DNA of 5,907 bases from Acetobacteraceae bacterium (GTDB lineage: Bacteria > Pseudomonadota > Alphaproteobacteria > Acetobacterales > Acetobacteraceae). The DNA lies in NCBI GenBank assembly GCA_019237355.1, contig JAFAHH010001069.1:1-5907 (forward strand), read 5' to 3'. The notes under the pieces are model-generated. The model was not told where the DNA came from. It saw nothing but the letters and a program-made list of their open reading frames with translations, and did not search any database. The first letter of the stretch is position 1, and every line of letters starts with the position of its first letter. The position numbers and the translations under genes are program-made. Positions 1 through 5,333 of the stretch are shown in pieces.

Positions 1-233
1 CCCACGAAGGCATCGCCTGTTTTTGCGAAGCTCCAGGCGCTCCAGCTCGCATTTCCGGCCCACTGGCTCGGATCAATGCTGCCATCGACGTAGTTGTCAT
101 AAAAAGCGGGGCGAGCGCCTCCCATTGTCTGAACAAATGTGTTGTAGTTATTTTCCCACTGTGCTTCCGATGCCGGATCGTTGCCGTTCGGATTACCGAA
201 ATAAGCTCCGAGAGGAAAGGGCGTAAGCGTCAT
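1..233 (-). CDS. Probable GH26-like glycoside hydrolase, N-terminal fragment (3' end outside window)
   Basis: Reading leftward from an ATG at 233-231, the frame stays open for 77 codons to the window edge. The protein begins MTLTPFPLGAYFGNPNGNDP, and later has a Trp-rich segment QWAGNASWSAWSFAKTG at about residues 57-73. From memory, this pattern (GAY.GN.NGNDP, then an AxNASWxAWS stretch) resembles the start of GH26/beta-mannanase-like hydrolases of Acetobacteraceae and Rhizobiales, which act on polysaccharides. The catalytic acids would lie beyond the window, so activity cannot be judged. No Sec signal peptide is visible, so any export would need another route. The start is the first ATG of the frame and follows a purine run (TTTAGAG) that is only a weak ribosome binding site. 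It has no neighbour on its 5' side for about 1.2 kb. That it is a real gene is likely; the family assignment is tentative. Confidence 0.6.
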   Translation of the reverse strand, partial: MTLTPFPLGAYFGNPNGNDPASEAQWENNYNTFVQTMGGARPAFYDNYVDGSIDPSQWAGNASWSAWSFAKTGDAFV

Positions 234-255
234 CTCTAAAAAGTACCGCTCTTGT

Positions 256-280
256 AATTGTTGCGACCGGTCTCGCAATT
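256..280. promoter_or_regulatory. Overlapping dyad symmetries upstream of the GH-like gene (candidate operator or leader hairpin)
   Basis: Three inverted repeats are nested in 25 bp. AATTG (256-260) pairs with CAATT (276-280), TTGCGA (261-266) with TCGCAA (273-278), and GACCGGTC (265-272) is itself a perfect palindrome. The block lies 23 bp upstream of the ATG at 233 and just downstream of a possible -10 box (TAGAAT on the minus strand, 295-290). That is a position where a repressor site or a 5'-leader hairpin could act on the leftward gene. No T-tract follows on either strand, so it is not an obvious terminator. Function is inferred from position and symmetry only. Confidence 0.3.
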
Positions 281-289
281 AAAGCGATC

Positions 290-316
290 ATTCTAAAGAA
301 AGGTTAACAACCGCAA
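290..316 (-). promoter_or_regulatory. Possible promoter of the GH-like gene
   Basis: On the minus strand a TAGAAT hexamer (295-290) matches the TATAAT consensus at five of six bases. Fifteen bases upstream is TTGCGG (316-311), a poor -35 with three of six matches and a short spacer. Transcription would begin near 283 and give a leader of about 50 nt containing the dyad at 256-280. The -10 is reasonable, but the -35 and spacing are weak. Confidence 0.25.
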
Positions 317-847
317 TCCGGCGTCTCGCCCGTGATTAATGCTTCTCATCAAATCGCATAAGCAATGCTTTGCTCCATCGATGGCGTGATCCTGAGCGAG
401 GCATCTTTTCAGTGGAGTTCCGGCATTGCTCACGGAATTATGATCGCGAAATGGTCCAGCAGGCTAAGAGCAGACCAGAGTCTGCCTGAAGCCTTGAACG
501 GCGGTCTGCGATTATTGTTCCTGGGCCGCCTGTGACCGAAGCGTGGGTCATGGGCACCCGCTTGGGTGGCTGGATCGGCTAGGGCGTCTCCTCTGAACGA
601 GACCCGGCCGCCAAGGATCATACCGCTGCTTGCTGCGCTTGAGCGGGATCGGACTCCTGATCACAGGGCCGCGGATATGGGCCCTGTTATGGGCACCGAC
701 ATAATAAGGGAGCAGTTCCAGCCTTGCGGGTCGGCTATCAGGTTCGCAAGCCCGAGCTGCTCCTAAGGCGCTTCCATGCCGGCTAGAAGCGCCCTGGCTT
801 TGCTGTGCGAGCATCATCCGGACCTCATTGCGCTGGCGCGATGGGAA

Positions 848-885
848 CCCGGTCACGCGCTGCCGAAATGGCAAGCCGGACCGGG
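848..885. other. Stem-loop in the gene-free region
   Basis: CCCGGTC (848-854) pairs perfectly with GACCGGG (879-885). Inside, GCTGCC (859-864) pairs with GGCA-A-GC (870-876) around a GAAAT loop, with one bulged A and an asymmetric internal loop. No T-run follows, so it is not a typical terminator. GC-rich DNA makes such structures by chance, so its significance is uncertain. Confidence 0.25.
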
Positions 886-1205
886 GGGCTCGTCATGGCC
901 CTGTGCGCGTTGAGTTTGGCCGCACATTGGCCAGGCGGCTAAGCGTCAGGGCACCGCTACGCAGGCCTGCGGCCGGGGATGCACAGCTTGACGCGGATAT
1001 TGATGCTCAACCTGGTCCTGTTTCCCTACAGGACGTACCGAATTCGCTATTGGAGTGGCTGGGACCGTGCAGCGAACGAGTCAGGCCGCCCAATGACGCT
1101 ACACGATCCCACCTCTTACGCCATCTCGGGCGAGCGCCCCTCAGTAGGGCTGACCGCCGCCGACGTAAGCCGAATCCGGATTTCCCGTTCTCGCGGTAGT
1201 TCTTG

Positions 1206-1240
1206 CCCAACCGATGGCTGGCGGAGAGCCCCCGGTTGGG
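1206..1240. other. Symmetric 35-nt two-part hairpin in the gene-free region
   Basis: CCCAACCG (1206-1213) is the exact reverse complement of CGGTTGGG (1233-1240). After a symmetric 2x2 internal loop (AT opposite CC), GGCT (1216-1219) pairs with AGCC (1227-1230) around a 7-nt loop. That gives twelve paired positions in register. Neither strand continues into a T-tract, which argues against an intrinsic terminator. It could be part of a structured RNA, a protein-binding site, or the remnant of an inverted-repeat element. Confidence 0.35.
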
Positions 1241-1298
1241 AACGACATCAATAGTCATGGCTGCAGCGAACCAGGCCGAGTCGCGCCGTATTAGGAGA

Positions 1299-1327
1299 TT
1301 GTCAGATGATTTGGCTACGATTTTATT
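1299..1327 (+). promoter_or_regulatory. Possible distal promoter facing the GlcG-like gene
   Basis: TTGTCA (1299-1304, five of six matches to TTGACA) is followed after exactly 17 bases by TTTATT (1322-1327, four of six matches to TATAAT). If used, it would give a leader of roughly 190 nt ahead of the start at 1526. The closer candidate at 1428-1455 competes with it for the role. Confidence 0.25.
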
Positions 1328-1427
1328 CAGTCTCTGGGGGGTGGCCTTAAGCGTGCCGAGCTCCAAATGCAAAAGCCTTAATCAAGGAGCGGGCGAATAC
1401 CATTGCGTTCAGTCAGCGATTTGACGC

Positions 1428-1455
1428 TTGACTATTTTCATGAGAACAATAACAT
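1428..1455 (+). promoter_or_regulatory. Likely promoter of the GlcG-like gene
   Basis: TTGACT (1428-1433) and TAACAT (1450-1455) are separated by 16 bases and match the sigma-70 -35 and -10 consensus at five and four of six positions. The surroundings are clearly richer in A and T than the sequence on either side. Transcription would start near 1462, leaving a leader of about 65 nt. That leader contains a tandem CAAGTCGG / CAAGTTGG repeat (1472-1479 and 1482-1489) that could be an operator half-site pair. Confidence 0.45.
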
Positions 1456-1515
1456 TTTCTTAGCTTTTTCGCAAGTCGGCCAAGTTGGTCTAATGCCTCA
1501 GGTTTGAGAGAAAAT

Positions 1516-1522
1516 GGAGAGG
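1516..1522 (+). promoter_or_regulatory. Shine-Dalgarno that favours the ATG at 1526
   Basis: GGAGAGG at 1516-1522 is a strong match to the anti-Shine-Dalgarno. Its GGAG core lies six bases before the ATG at 1526. The earlier in-frame ATG at 1514 would overlap this site and has only GAGAG three bases upstream. This supports a 238-residue rather than a 242-residue protein. Confidence 0.55.
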
Positions 1523-1525
1523 AAC

Positions 1526-2242
1526 ATGCGAACAATACTGCTTGGGGCTGCACTTTCGGCTTTGGTTTCGCTGGGTTCGCCACAGACGGCTTCTGCGGAT
1601 TTCATCTACCCTGAACAATGCGCTCTTGGCACAGGCGTCGCTGGCCAGCTTCAGAGCGTACTTAATCAGGTGGTGGCCTCAGGTAATGGCGGCCTGTTTA
1701 CGCCAAACCTGATGTGGGCGGCAATTGTTGATCGCAATGGTATTCTCTGCGCCGTCGCGAAGTCCGGTGACGCATGGCCCTACAGCCGGCAGATAGCGAT
1801 AGCAAAAGCGGGCACCGCGAACGGCCTCTCAAACAATAAACTCGCGCTTTCAACAGCGAACTTGTACTCGGCCGTACAACCGGGCGGCTCTCTTTACGGT
1901 CTGAACGAATCCAATCCGTACAATCCTTTTTTCAATCGCGAGACCGCCGGCAGTGGGCCAGGTAGCGGGGAAGGATTCACGCCGGGCGGCGTGATAACTT
2001 TCGGTGGCGGCGTGGCGCTGTATCAAAACGGCAACGTGATCGGCGGGCTCGGTGTTAGTGGCGACACCTCCTGCGCGGATCATGCGATCGCCTACCAAAT
2101 GCGGCACCTGCTAGGTTTAGATGGGATTCCTGCTGGGGCCGGACTCAACGGAACCGACAATATCGTGTATCTAGCGCCGGGCGAAGCCCCGAACGGCTTC
2201 AAGCACCCACATTGTCTTGGTGAGTCGGATGTGACTCCTTAG
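1526..2242 (+). CDS. Secreted GlcG/HbpS-family (DUF336) protein
   Basis: The 238-residue protein starts with a classical Sec signal peptide: MRT, a hydrophobic core at residues 4-17, and a TASA cleavage site with mature protein from Asp25. The mature part has the GlcG/HbpS core: an AAIVDRNGILCAV strand-turn at 65-77, GDAWPYSRQIAIAKAGTAN at 81-99, and the C-terminal TFGGGVALYQNGNVIGGLGVSGDT block at 158-181 followed by the ADHAIAYQM helix. Known relatives are heme- or cobalamin-interacting or of unknown role, so heme binding here is inferred. It is longer than the usual 130-150-residue core because of a Gly/Asn/Pro-rich insertion near 118-155 and a tail after 200. Four cysteines (32, 75, 183, 230) in an exported protein could form two disulfides. 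The upstream ATG at 1514 is possible, but the ribosome binding site favours 1526. It has its own promoter and no co-directional partner, so the physiological role is open. Confidence 0.85.
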   Translation: MRTILLGAALSALVSLGSPQTASADFIYPEQCALGTGVAGQLQSVLNQVVASGNGGLFTPNLMWAAIVDRNGILCAVAKSGDAWPYSRQIAIAKAGTANGLSNNKLALSTANLYSAVQPGGSLYGLNESNPYNPFFNRETAGSGPGSGEGFTPGGVITFGGGVALYQNGNVIGGLGVSGDTSCADHAIAYQMRHLLGLDGIPAGAGLNGTDNIVYLAPGEAPNGFKHPHCLGESDVTP

Positions 2243-2253
2243 TTCTGCTCTAG

Positions 2254-4059
2254 CTAGACGCCGGACCGCTCCTCAGCGCGCACGGCCTCCCGCAGGCGCC
2301 GACGCCCGAATTGCCGCACTTGGGCCTGCGGCGCCATTGCCTTTACCAGCGCCTGAAGCTCGGCACGCTTCTCATGGATCGACGCGATTACGGGCCCCAT
2401 CGGGATGCCGATATCGACCAGCAGCGCCTCACAGAGCTGCAAGCTTGCCTCAATCGTTTCGGGAACCGCAACCGAGGCGCCGATCCGATAGAGATGTGCG
2501 GCATGGCGAGCATCCCTTGCTCTTGAGATAATTAGCAGGTCCTCCCGTTCCTGCCGTGCCGTTCGCACCAAGGCGTCAACGTCCCGATCATTGTCTAAAG
2601 TAACCGCCAAGGCACGCGCCGTTTCCAGGCCCAGCAGGCGCAGCAACTCGATCCGCGTGATGTCGCCGTAATAAACCGGCTTGCCCGCACGATGATGGAC
2701 CGAGACGTTATCAACGTCTCGGTCCACGGCGACATACGCGATGTCGTGCACTTCGAGCATCGCGGCCACGATTTGTCCCACCCGGCCGAACCCCGCAACG
2801 ATGACCCGCGGGGTGATACCAAAGGATGCTGGAACCAGCAGATCGGGGTCTATGACGGGCTTGTCTTCGATGTGCGCGCCCAACCGGTGCAGCAAGGGGA
2901 TCGACGCCATCGTGAGTGCGACCAGCATCACGGTCCATTCCCGCTCAGGCTCGCTGATTAACCTGAGCGCCGCAGCCGTGCTGAGGACAACGAAACTAAA
3001 TTCACCACCGGGAGCCAGCAGCAAGCCGGCGCGCAAACCAAGATTAAAGGGTGATCCGAACAGCCGCACGAGCCCCACAACAATCGCCAGCTTGACGCCG
3101 ATAAGCGCGACGGCCGCCGCCAGTACGGCTGCCGGATAAGAGACGAGATCGTGCGGATTAAGACTCATTCCGACCGATACCAGGAAGACACCAAGCAGAA
3201 GGCCCTTGAACGGGTCAATCACGACCTCTACCTGGCGGCTGTACTCGGTTTCCGCAAGCAAAAGCCCGGCCAGAAGCGCGCCCAGCGACATCGAAAGTCC
3301 GGCGATCGCGGTAACCAGTCCGGTTGCAATCACAACCAGCAGGCAGGCCGCCATGAAGAGTTCGGGGCTGTTCGTTTGGCCCACCAGGCGAAAGAGGGGC
3401 CGCAACAATATGCGGCCCACTCCAATCGTGCCCAGTATCGCGAGCAAGGCCTGACCAATCACAGCACCCAGGCGGGCAGCACTCACGCCCGGTGACTCCT
3501 GCCCCAGGATCCCAATCGCAAACAGCACGGGTACGACCGACAGATCCTGGAACAAAAGCACGGCGAAGCTGGTGCGCCCCACCGGCGCGTGCAGCTTTCG
3601 GGATTCGGAAAGGACCTGGGCCACGACAGCGGTGGACGACATAGCCAGGCCGAGCCCGATCACGACGGCAGCAGCGAGCCTGTGCGAGATTAGCTCCGCG
3701 ATGACACCCAGTATGACCCCGGATAGCGCGACTTGAAGTGCACCCAGCCCAAACACGAGTCTTCGCATCATGATCAGCCGCTCGAACGTCAGTTCGAGGC
3801 CGATCGCGAATAACAGCAAAACGACTCCGAGCTGCGCGACCGAGCCGATCGTGTGCGTGTCGGTGAAGGTAATCAGCGATAACCAGGGGGCTGCCGGGGC
3901 GAGCGCACCGAGCCCAAACGGCCCCAAGCCGAAGCCCACCAGGATGAAGGCAAGAACCGAGCTTATGCCGGCCCGCTGCAGCAGCGGAACTAAGACGCCT
4001 GCCGCAACGAGAATGATTAGCGGTTCGTGGAAGGCGGCCGGGTCAACTGACTGCTCCAT
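2254..4059 (-). CDS. KefB/KefC-type (CPA2) monovalent cation:proton antiporter with RCK/TrkA-N domain
   Basis: This 601-residue inner-membrane protein would exchange K+ or Na+ for protons. Residues 10-395 are a Na+/H+ exchanger domain with roughly 12-13 hydrophobic segments. They include the LGLAMSSTAVVAQ motif (136-148), the family's FQD motif with Asp172 in the ion path (LLFQDLSVVP, 168-177), and IDPFKGLLLG (281-290). After a linker, residues 418-530 form a Rossmann RCK_N/TrkA-N domain with the dinucleotide motif GFGRVG (423-428), acidic Asp446, and the usual YYGDITR segment (463-469). It ends without an RCK_C domain. The loop where glutathione-gated KefC has HALESD reads RQVEVV (275-280), so classic glutathione gating is doubtful. 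It is the last gene of the leftward cluster, 43 nt after the DUF971 gene. No good Shine-Dalgarno precedes the ATG. A perfect 14-bp inverted repeat lies within codons 445-455. Confidence 0.93.
   Translation of the reverse strand: MEQSVDPAAFHEPLIILVAAGVLVPLLQRAGISSVLAFILVGFGLGPFGLGALAPAAPWLSLITFTDTHTIGSVAQLGVVLLLFAIGLELTFERLIMMRRLVFGLGALQVALSGVILGVIAELISHRLAAAVVIGLGLAMSSTAVVAQVLSESRKLHAPVGRTSFAVLLFQDLSVVPVLFAIGILGQESPGVSAARLGAVIGQALLAILGTIGVGRILLRPLFRLVGQTNSPELFMAACLLVVIATGLVTAIAGLSMSLGALLAGLLLAETEYSRQVEVVIDPFKGLLLGVFLVSVGMSLNPHDLVSYPAAVLAAAVALIGVKLAIVVGLVRLFGSPFNLGLRAGLLLAPGGEFSFVVLSTAAALRLISEPEREWTVMLVALTMASIPLLHRLGAHIEDKPVIDPDLLVPASFGITPRVIVAGFGRVGQIVAAMLEVHDIAYVAVDRDVDNVSVHHRAGKPVYYGDITRIELLRLLGLETARALAVTLDNDRDVDALVRTARQEREDLLIISRARDARHAAHLYRIGASVAVPETIEASLQLCEALLVDIGIPMGPVIASIHEKRAELQALVKAMAPQAQVRQFGRRRLREAVRAEERSGV
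2696..2726. repeat. Perfect 14-bp inverted repeat with 3-nt loop inside the antiporter gene
   Basis: TGGACCGAGACGTT (2696-2709) is the exact reverse complement of AACGTCTCGGTCCA (2713-2726), with ATC between them. In the mRNA the loop is precisely the codon GAT for Asp450. The stem covers codons 445-455, just after the glycine-rich nucleotide-binding loop of the RCK domain. The protein aligns to the family here without an insertion, so the repeat is not an inserted element. No U-tract follows, so it is not a standard terminator. Confidence 0.9.
2730..2746. repeat. Second small inverted repeat next to the 14-bp one
   Basis: CGACAT (2730-2735) pairs with ATGTCG (2741-2746) across a 5-nt loop, only 3 bp from the large inverted repeat. 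An 8-base segment ATGTCGCC at 2660-2667 is also complementary to GGCGACAT at 2728-2735, so two mutually exclusive pairings are possible. The stem is short and lies in coding DNA. Confidence 0.4.
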
Positions 4060-4061
4060 TG

Positions 4062-4075
4062 GGGGAAATTACCCC
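4062..4075 (-). promoter_or_regulatory. Short GGGG/CCCC hairpin directly before the antiporter start
   Basis: In the mRNA, GGGG-TAATTT-CCCC ends two nucleotides before the ATG at 4059. The only Shine-Dalgarno-like run (GGGG) is 12 nt from the start and is the 5' arm of this hairpin. Translation could therefore be weak, structure-dependent or coupled to the DUF971 gene upstream. The stem has only four or five pairs. Confidence 0.2.
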
Positions 4076-4102
4076 GAGTTGCGCACGCGCCGCATTACCA
4101 AT

Positions 4103-4456
4103 TCAAGGTTCCCGGCTAAGCCCGCGTTCAGCGAGAGCACGCAAATAAGCTTGCCAGCGCCCCTCCTGCTCCAGGCCGAGCTGGTACAAATATTCCCAGG
4201 AATAAATCCCAGTCTCGTGCAAATCGTCGAAAATTAACCGGACCGCGTAGTGTCCAACGGGTTCGATACCGATAATTCCGACATGGCGCCGGCCGGCCAC
4301 GACTTGCTTTTGATGCGGTGCATGGCCTTGGACTTCGGCGCTCGGGCTTTCCACTCGCAAAAATTCTGCCGGCAACACGAAATGAGCGCCGTCATCAAAC
4401 GTGATCTCTAAGGCGCGCTCCGCCCGTTTCAACCGAATCTCGGCCGGGATCGGCAT
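4103..4456 (-). CDS. DUF971 (GBBH-like N-terminal domain) protein
   Basis: This 117-residue cytoplasmic protein consists of a single DUF971 domain, the domain also found at the N-terminus of gamma-butyrobetaine hydroxylase. Recognisable parts are PAEIRLKRAERALEITFDDG (4-23), the LRVESPSAEVQGH block (33-45), and the hallmark VGHYAVRLIFDDLHETGIYSW (67-87). It contains no cysteine, so the zinc site of the eukaryotic enzymes is not conserved, and there is no oxygenase domain. It is therefore not a hydroxylase, and its biochemical role is unknown. In other bacteria DUF971 is often linked to Mrp/ApbC-type Fe-S carriers, but none is visible here. The start codon shares one nucleotide with the stop of the Trm112-like gene (TAATG), implying translational coupling. 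The other flank is the antiporter, 43 nt downstream. Confidence 0.9.
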   Translation of the reverse strand: MPIPAEIRLKRAERALEITFDDGAHFVLPAEFLRVESPSAEVQGHAPHQKQVVAGRRHVGIIGIEPVGHYAVRLIFDDLHETGIYSWEYLYQLGLEQEGRWQAYLRALAERGLSREP

Positions 4457-4656
4457 TACTCGTCGAGCTTTCTCGCTTCCTCCGGCAGCATGATGGGAAT
4501 GCCGTCGCGCACCGGATAGGCGAGCCCGGCCGACCGGCTGATCAACTCGCTGGCTTGCCGATCATATTCCAGCGGACCCTTGGTAACGGGGCAGACGAGT
4601 ATCTCAAGTAGCCGGGGATCGACGGGGGGTGAAGGGGCGATCTTCTGCTGTGCCAT
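4456..4656 (-). CDS. Trm112 family protein (YcaR/UPF0434-like)
   Basis: This 66-residue small protein matches the bacterial Trm112/YcaR family. It has PRLLEILVCPVTKGPLEYD (14-32), carrying the CPxxKGPL signature with the single Cys22, and YPVRDGIPIMLPEEAR (47-62), the closing motif. Eukaryotic and archaeal Trm112 activates methyltransferases acting on tRNA, rRNA and release factor. The bacterial short forms keep the fold but usually lose the full zinc-binding cysteine set, as here, and their partner is uncertain. The N-terminal MAQQKIAPSPPVD extension is slightly longer than in YcaR. The ATG at 4656 has a good ribosome binding site (GAGGA at 4665-4661) and follows the LON-domain gene by 20 nt. 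Its TAA overlaps the next start by one base. Confidence 0.92.
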   Translation of the reverse strand: MAQQKIAPSPPVDPRLLEILVCPVTKGPLEYDRQASELISRSAGLAYPVRDGIPIMLPEEARKLDE

Positions 4657-4676
4657 TATTTCCTCGCAATGCCGGG

Positions 4677-5333
4677 TTAGCTTGCCACGGTGCCCGAAGC
4701 AGGCAAGCCGCCCATTTGCAGCAAGGCCCGTAGAACGCGGGCTTGGTCCGTGAGCGTCAGAGCCTCAAGCAGGGCCTGCTTTTCGGCTGGGTCAAACGGG
4801 CACACCATAGCCAGAGTGACAACGAGCATCTGATCCGGAAGCTTATTAATCGCCTCCCAATTCACCCCTATGCCGCGGCGCGCGAAATAACGCCGTAGCT
4901 CGGTCAGCAACAGCTCGCGATCTATCGACGCGGCCTCGGGAGGTTCATCAAGATCATGCAGGAAGCGGTCGTAGTCGCTCCGAACCCGGCGATAGCCGCG
5001 CCGCATCTCGACCTCATCGGCCACCGTGAAGCGGATGAGACCCGTCAGAGTAATCAGAAACCGCCCATCATCGGTCTCGCTGAACGATGAGATCCGGCCG
5101 AGACAGCCGACCCGGTACAACCCCGGGCCGTGGGGCCCCGCGGGCAGCGAAGTGTCAGGCTGGATCATCCCGAACATCCGCCTCGCCCCGAGGGCGTCCT
5201 CCGTCATGGCGAGATATCGCGGCTCGAAGATGTTGAGCGGCAGGCGGCCTCGGGGCAGCAAAACGGCCTCGGGCAGCGGAAAAATGGCAAACTCGGCGGG
5301 AAGATCGCGGGGCGAGGGATGAAAGGCGGCCAT
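4677..5333 (-). CDS. Stand-alone LON substrate-binding (N-terminal) domain protein
   Basis: The 218-residue protein corresponds to the N-terminal LON domain (PUA-like fold plus helical part) of Lon protease, without the AAA+ ATPase or Ser-Lys peptidase domains. Clear signatures are FAIFPLPEAVLLPRGRLPLN (15-34), then IFEPRYLAM (35-43), VGCLGRI (74-80), FLITLTGLIRF (92-102) and a helical C-terminal half with NWEAINKLPDQMLVVTLAM (158-176). By family it should bind unfolded or hydrophobic polypeptides, but it cannot degrade them. Such stand-alone proteins are common in alphaproteobacteria next to the CnoX/YbbN gene, as here, which suggests a role in protein quality control. That role is an inference. 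The ATG overlaps the TAA of the upstream gene by one nucleotide, and no strong ribosome binding site is seen, so translation probably depends on coupling. Confidence 0.92.
   Translation of the reverse strand: MAAFHPSPRDLPAEFAIFPLPEAVLLPRGRLPLNIFEPRYLAMTEDALGARRMFGMIQPDTSLPAGPHGPGLYRVGCLGRISSFSETDDGRFLITLTGLIRFTVADEVEMRRGYRRVRSDYDRFLHDLDEPPEAASIDRELLLTELRRYFARRGIGVNWEAINKLPDQMLVVTLAMVCPFDPAEKQALLEALTLTDQARVLRALLQMGGLPASGTVAS

Larger units (their letters stand above)
234..1425. other. Gene-free stretch with scattered palindromes and stem-loops
   Basis: About 1.2 kb lies between the divergent GH-like and GlcG-like genes. Open frames here reach up to about 120 codons, but they overlap one another on both strands, are rich in Arg, Ser and Pro, show no domain I recognise, and mostly lack a Shine-Dalgarno sequence. 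I therefore treat them as chance frames in GC-rich DNA. What can be seen: a GCAGAC/GTCTGC hairpin with a 4-nt loop at 470-485; a bulged AAGC..GGGT/ACCCGCTT hairpin at 539-563; a stem-loop at 848-885; a 12-bp palindrome CGCAGGCCTGCG at 960-971; a 10-bp palindrome AATCCGGATT at 1173-1182; and a two-part hairpin at 1206-1240. No tRNA T-arm, rRNA, CRISPR or transposase remnant was recognised. It could be old decayed sequence, a long regulatory region, or host an unrecognised RNA. Confidence 0.5.

Noticed and set aside
548..874. 108-codon minus-strand open frame
   Set aside because: It is rich in Arg, Ser and Pro, matches no family I know, and overlaps other open frames of similar quality on the opposite strand. 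This is expected by chance in GC-rich DNA.
776..913. 45-codon plus-strand frame starting MPARSALALLCEHHPDLIAL
   Set aside because: An AAGG run seven bases before the ATG and a fairly protein-like start made it tempting. It is short, unrecognised, and in the same frame as unconvincing sequence before it, so it was kept only as a possible relic.
828..1199. 123-codon plus-strand open frame
   Set aside because: It is strongly Arg-rich with no recognisable motif or good ribosome binding site, and it overlaps competing frames at 979-1254 and 1007-1372 with equally poor support.
1007..1372. 121-codon minus-strand open frame
   Set aside because: It has no domain and an Arg/Ser-rich composition, and it spans the 1206-1240 hairpin and the candidate promoter at 1299-1327.
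1977..1994. TCACGCC/GGCGTGA hairpin with a 4-nt loop in the GlcG-like gene
   Set aside because: A 7-bp stem within Gly-rich codons is explained by composition, and nothing else supports a function.
2222..2237. GAGTC/GACTC stem as a rho-independent terminator for the GlcG-like gene
   Set aside because: The stem has five or six pairs, is not GC-rich, and has no T-tract after it. It also lies before the stop codon.
2741..3495. Long plus-strand frames opposite the antiporter gene (such as 2741-3139 and 3151-3495)
   Set aside because: They are antisense shadows of a well-supported membrane protein gene, with low-complexity composition and no family match.
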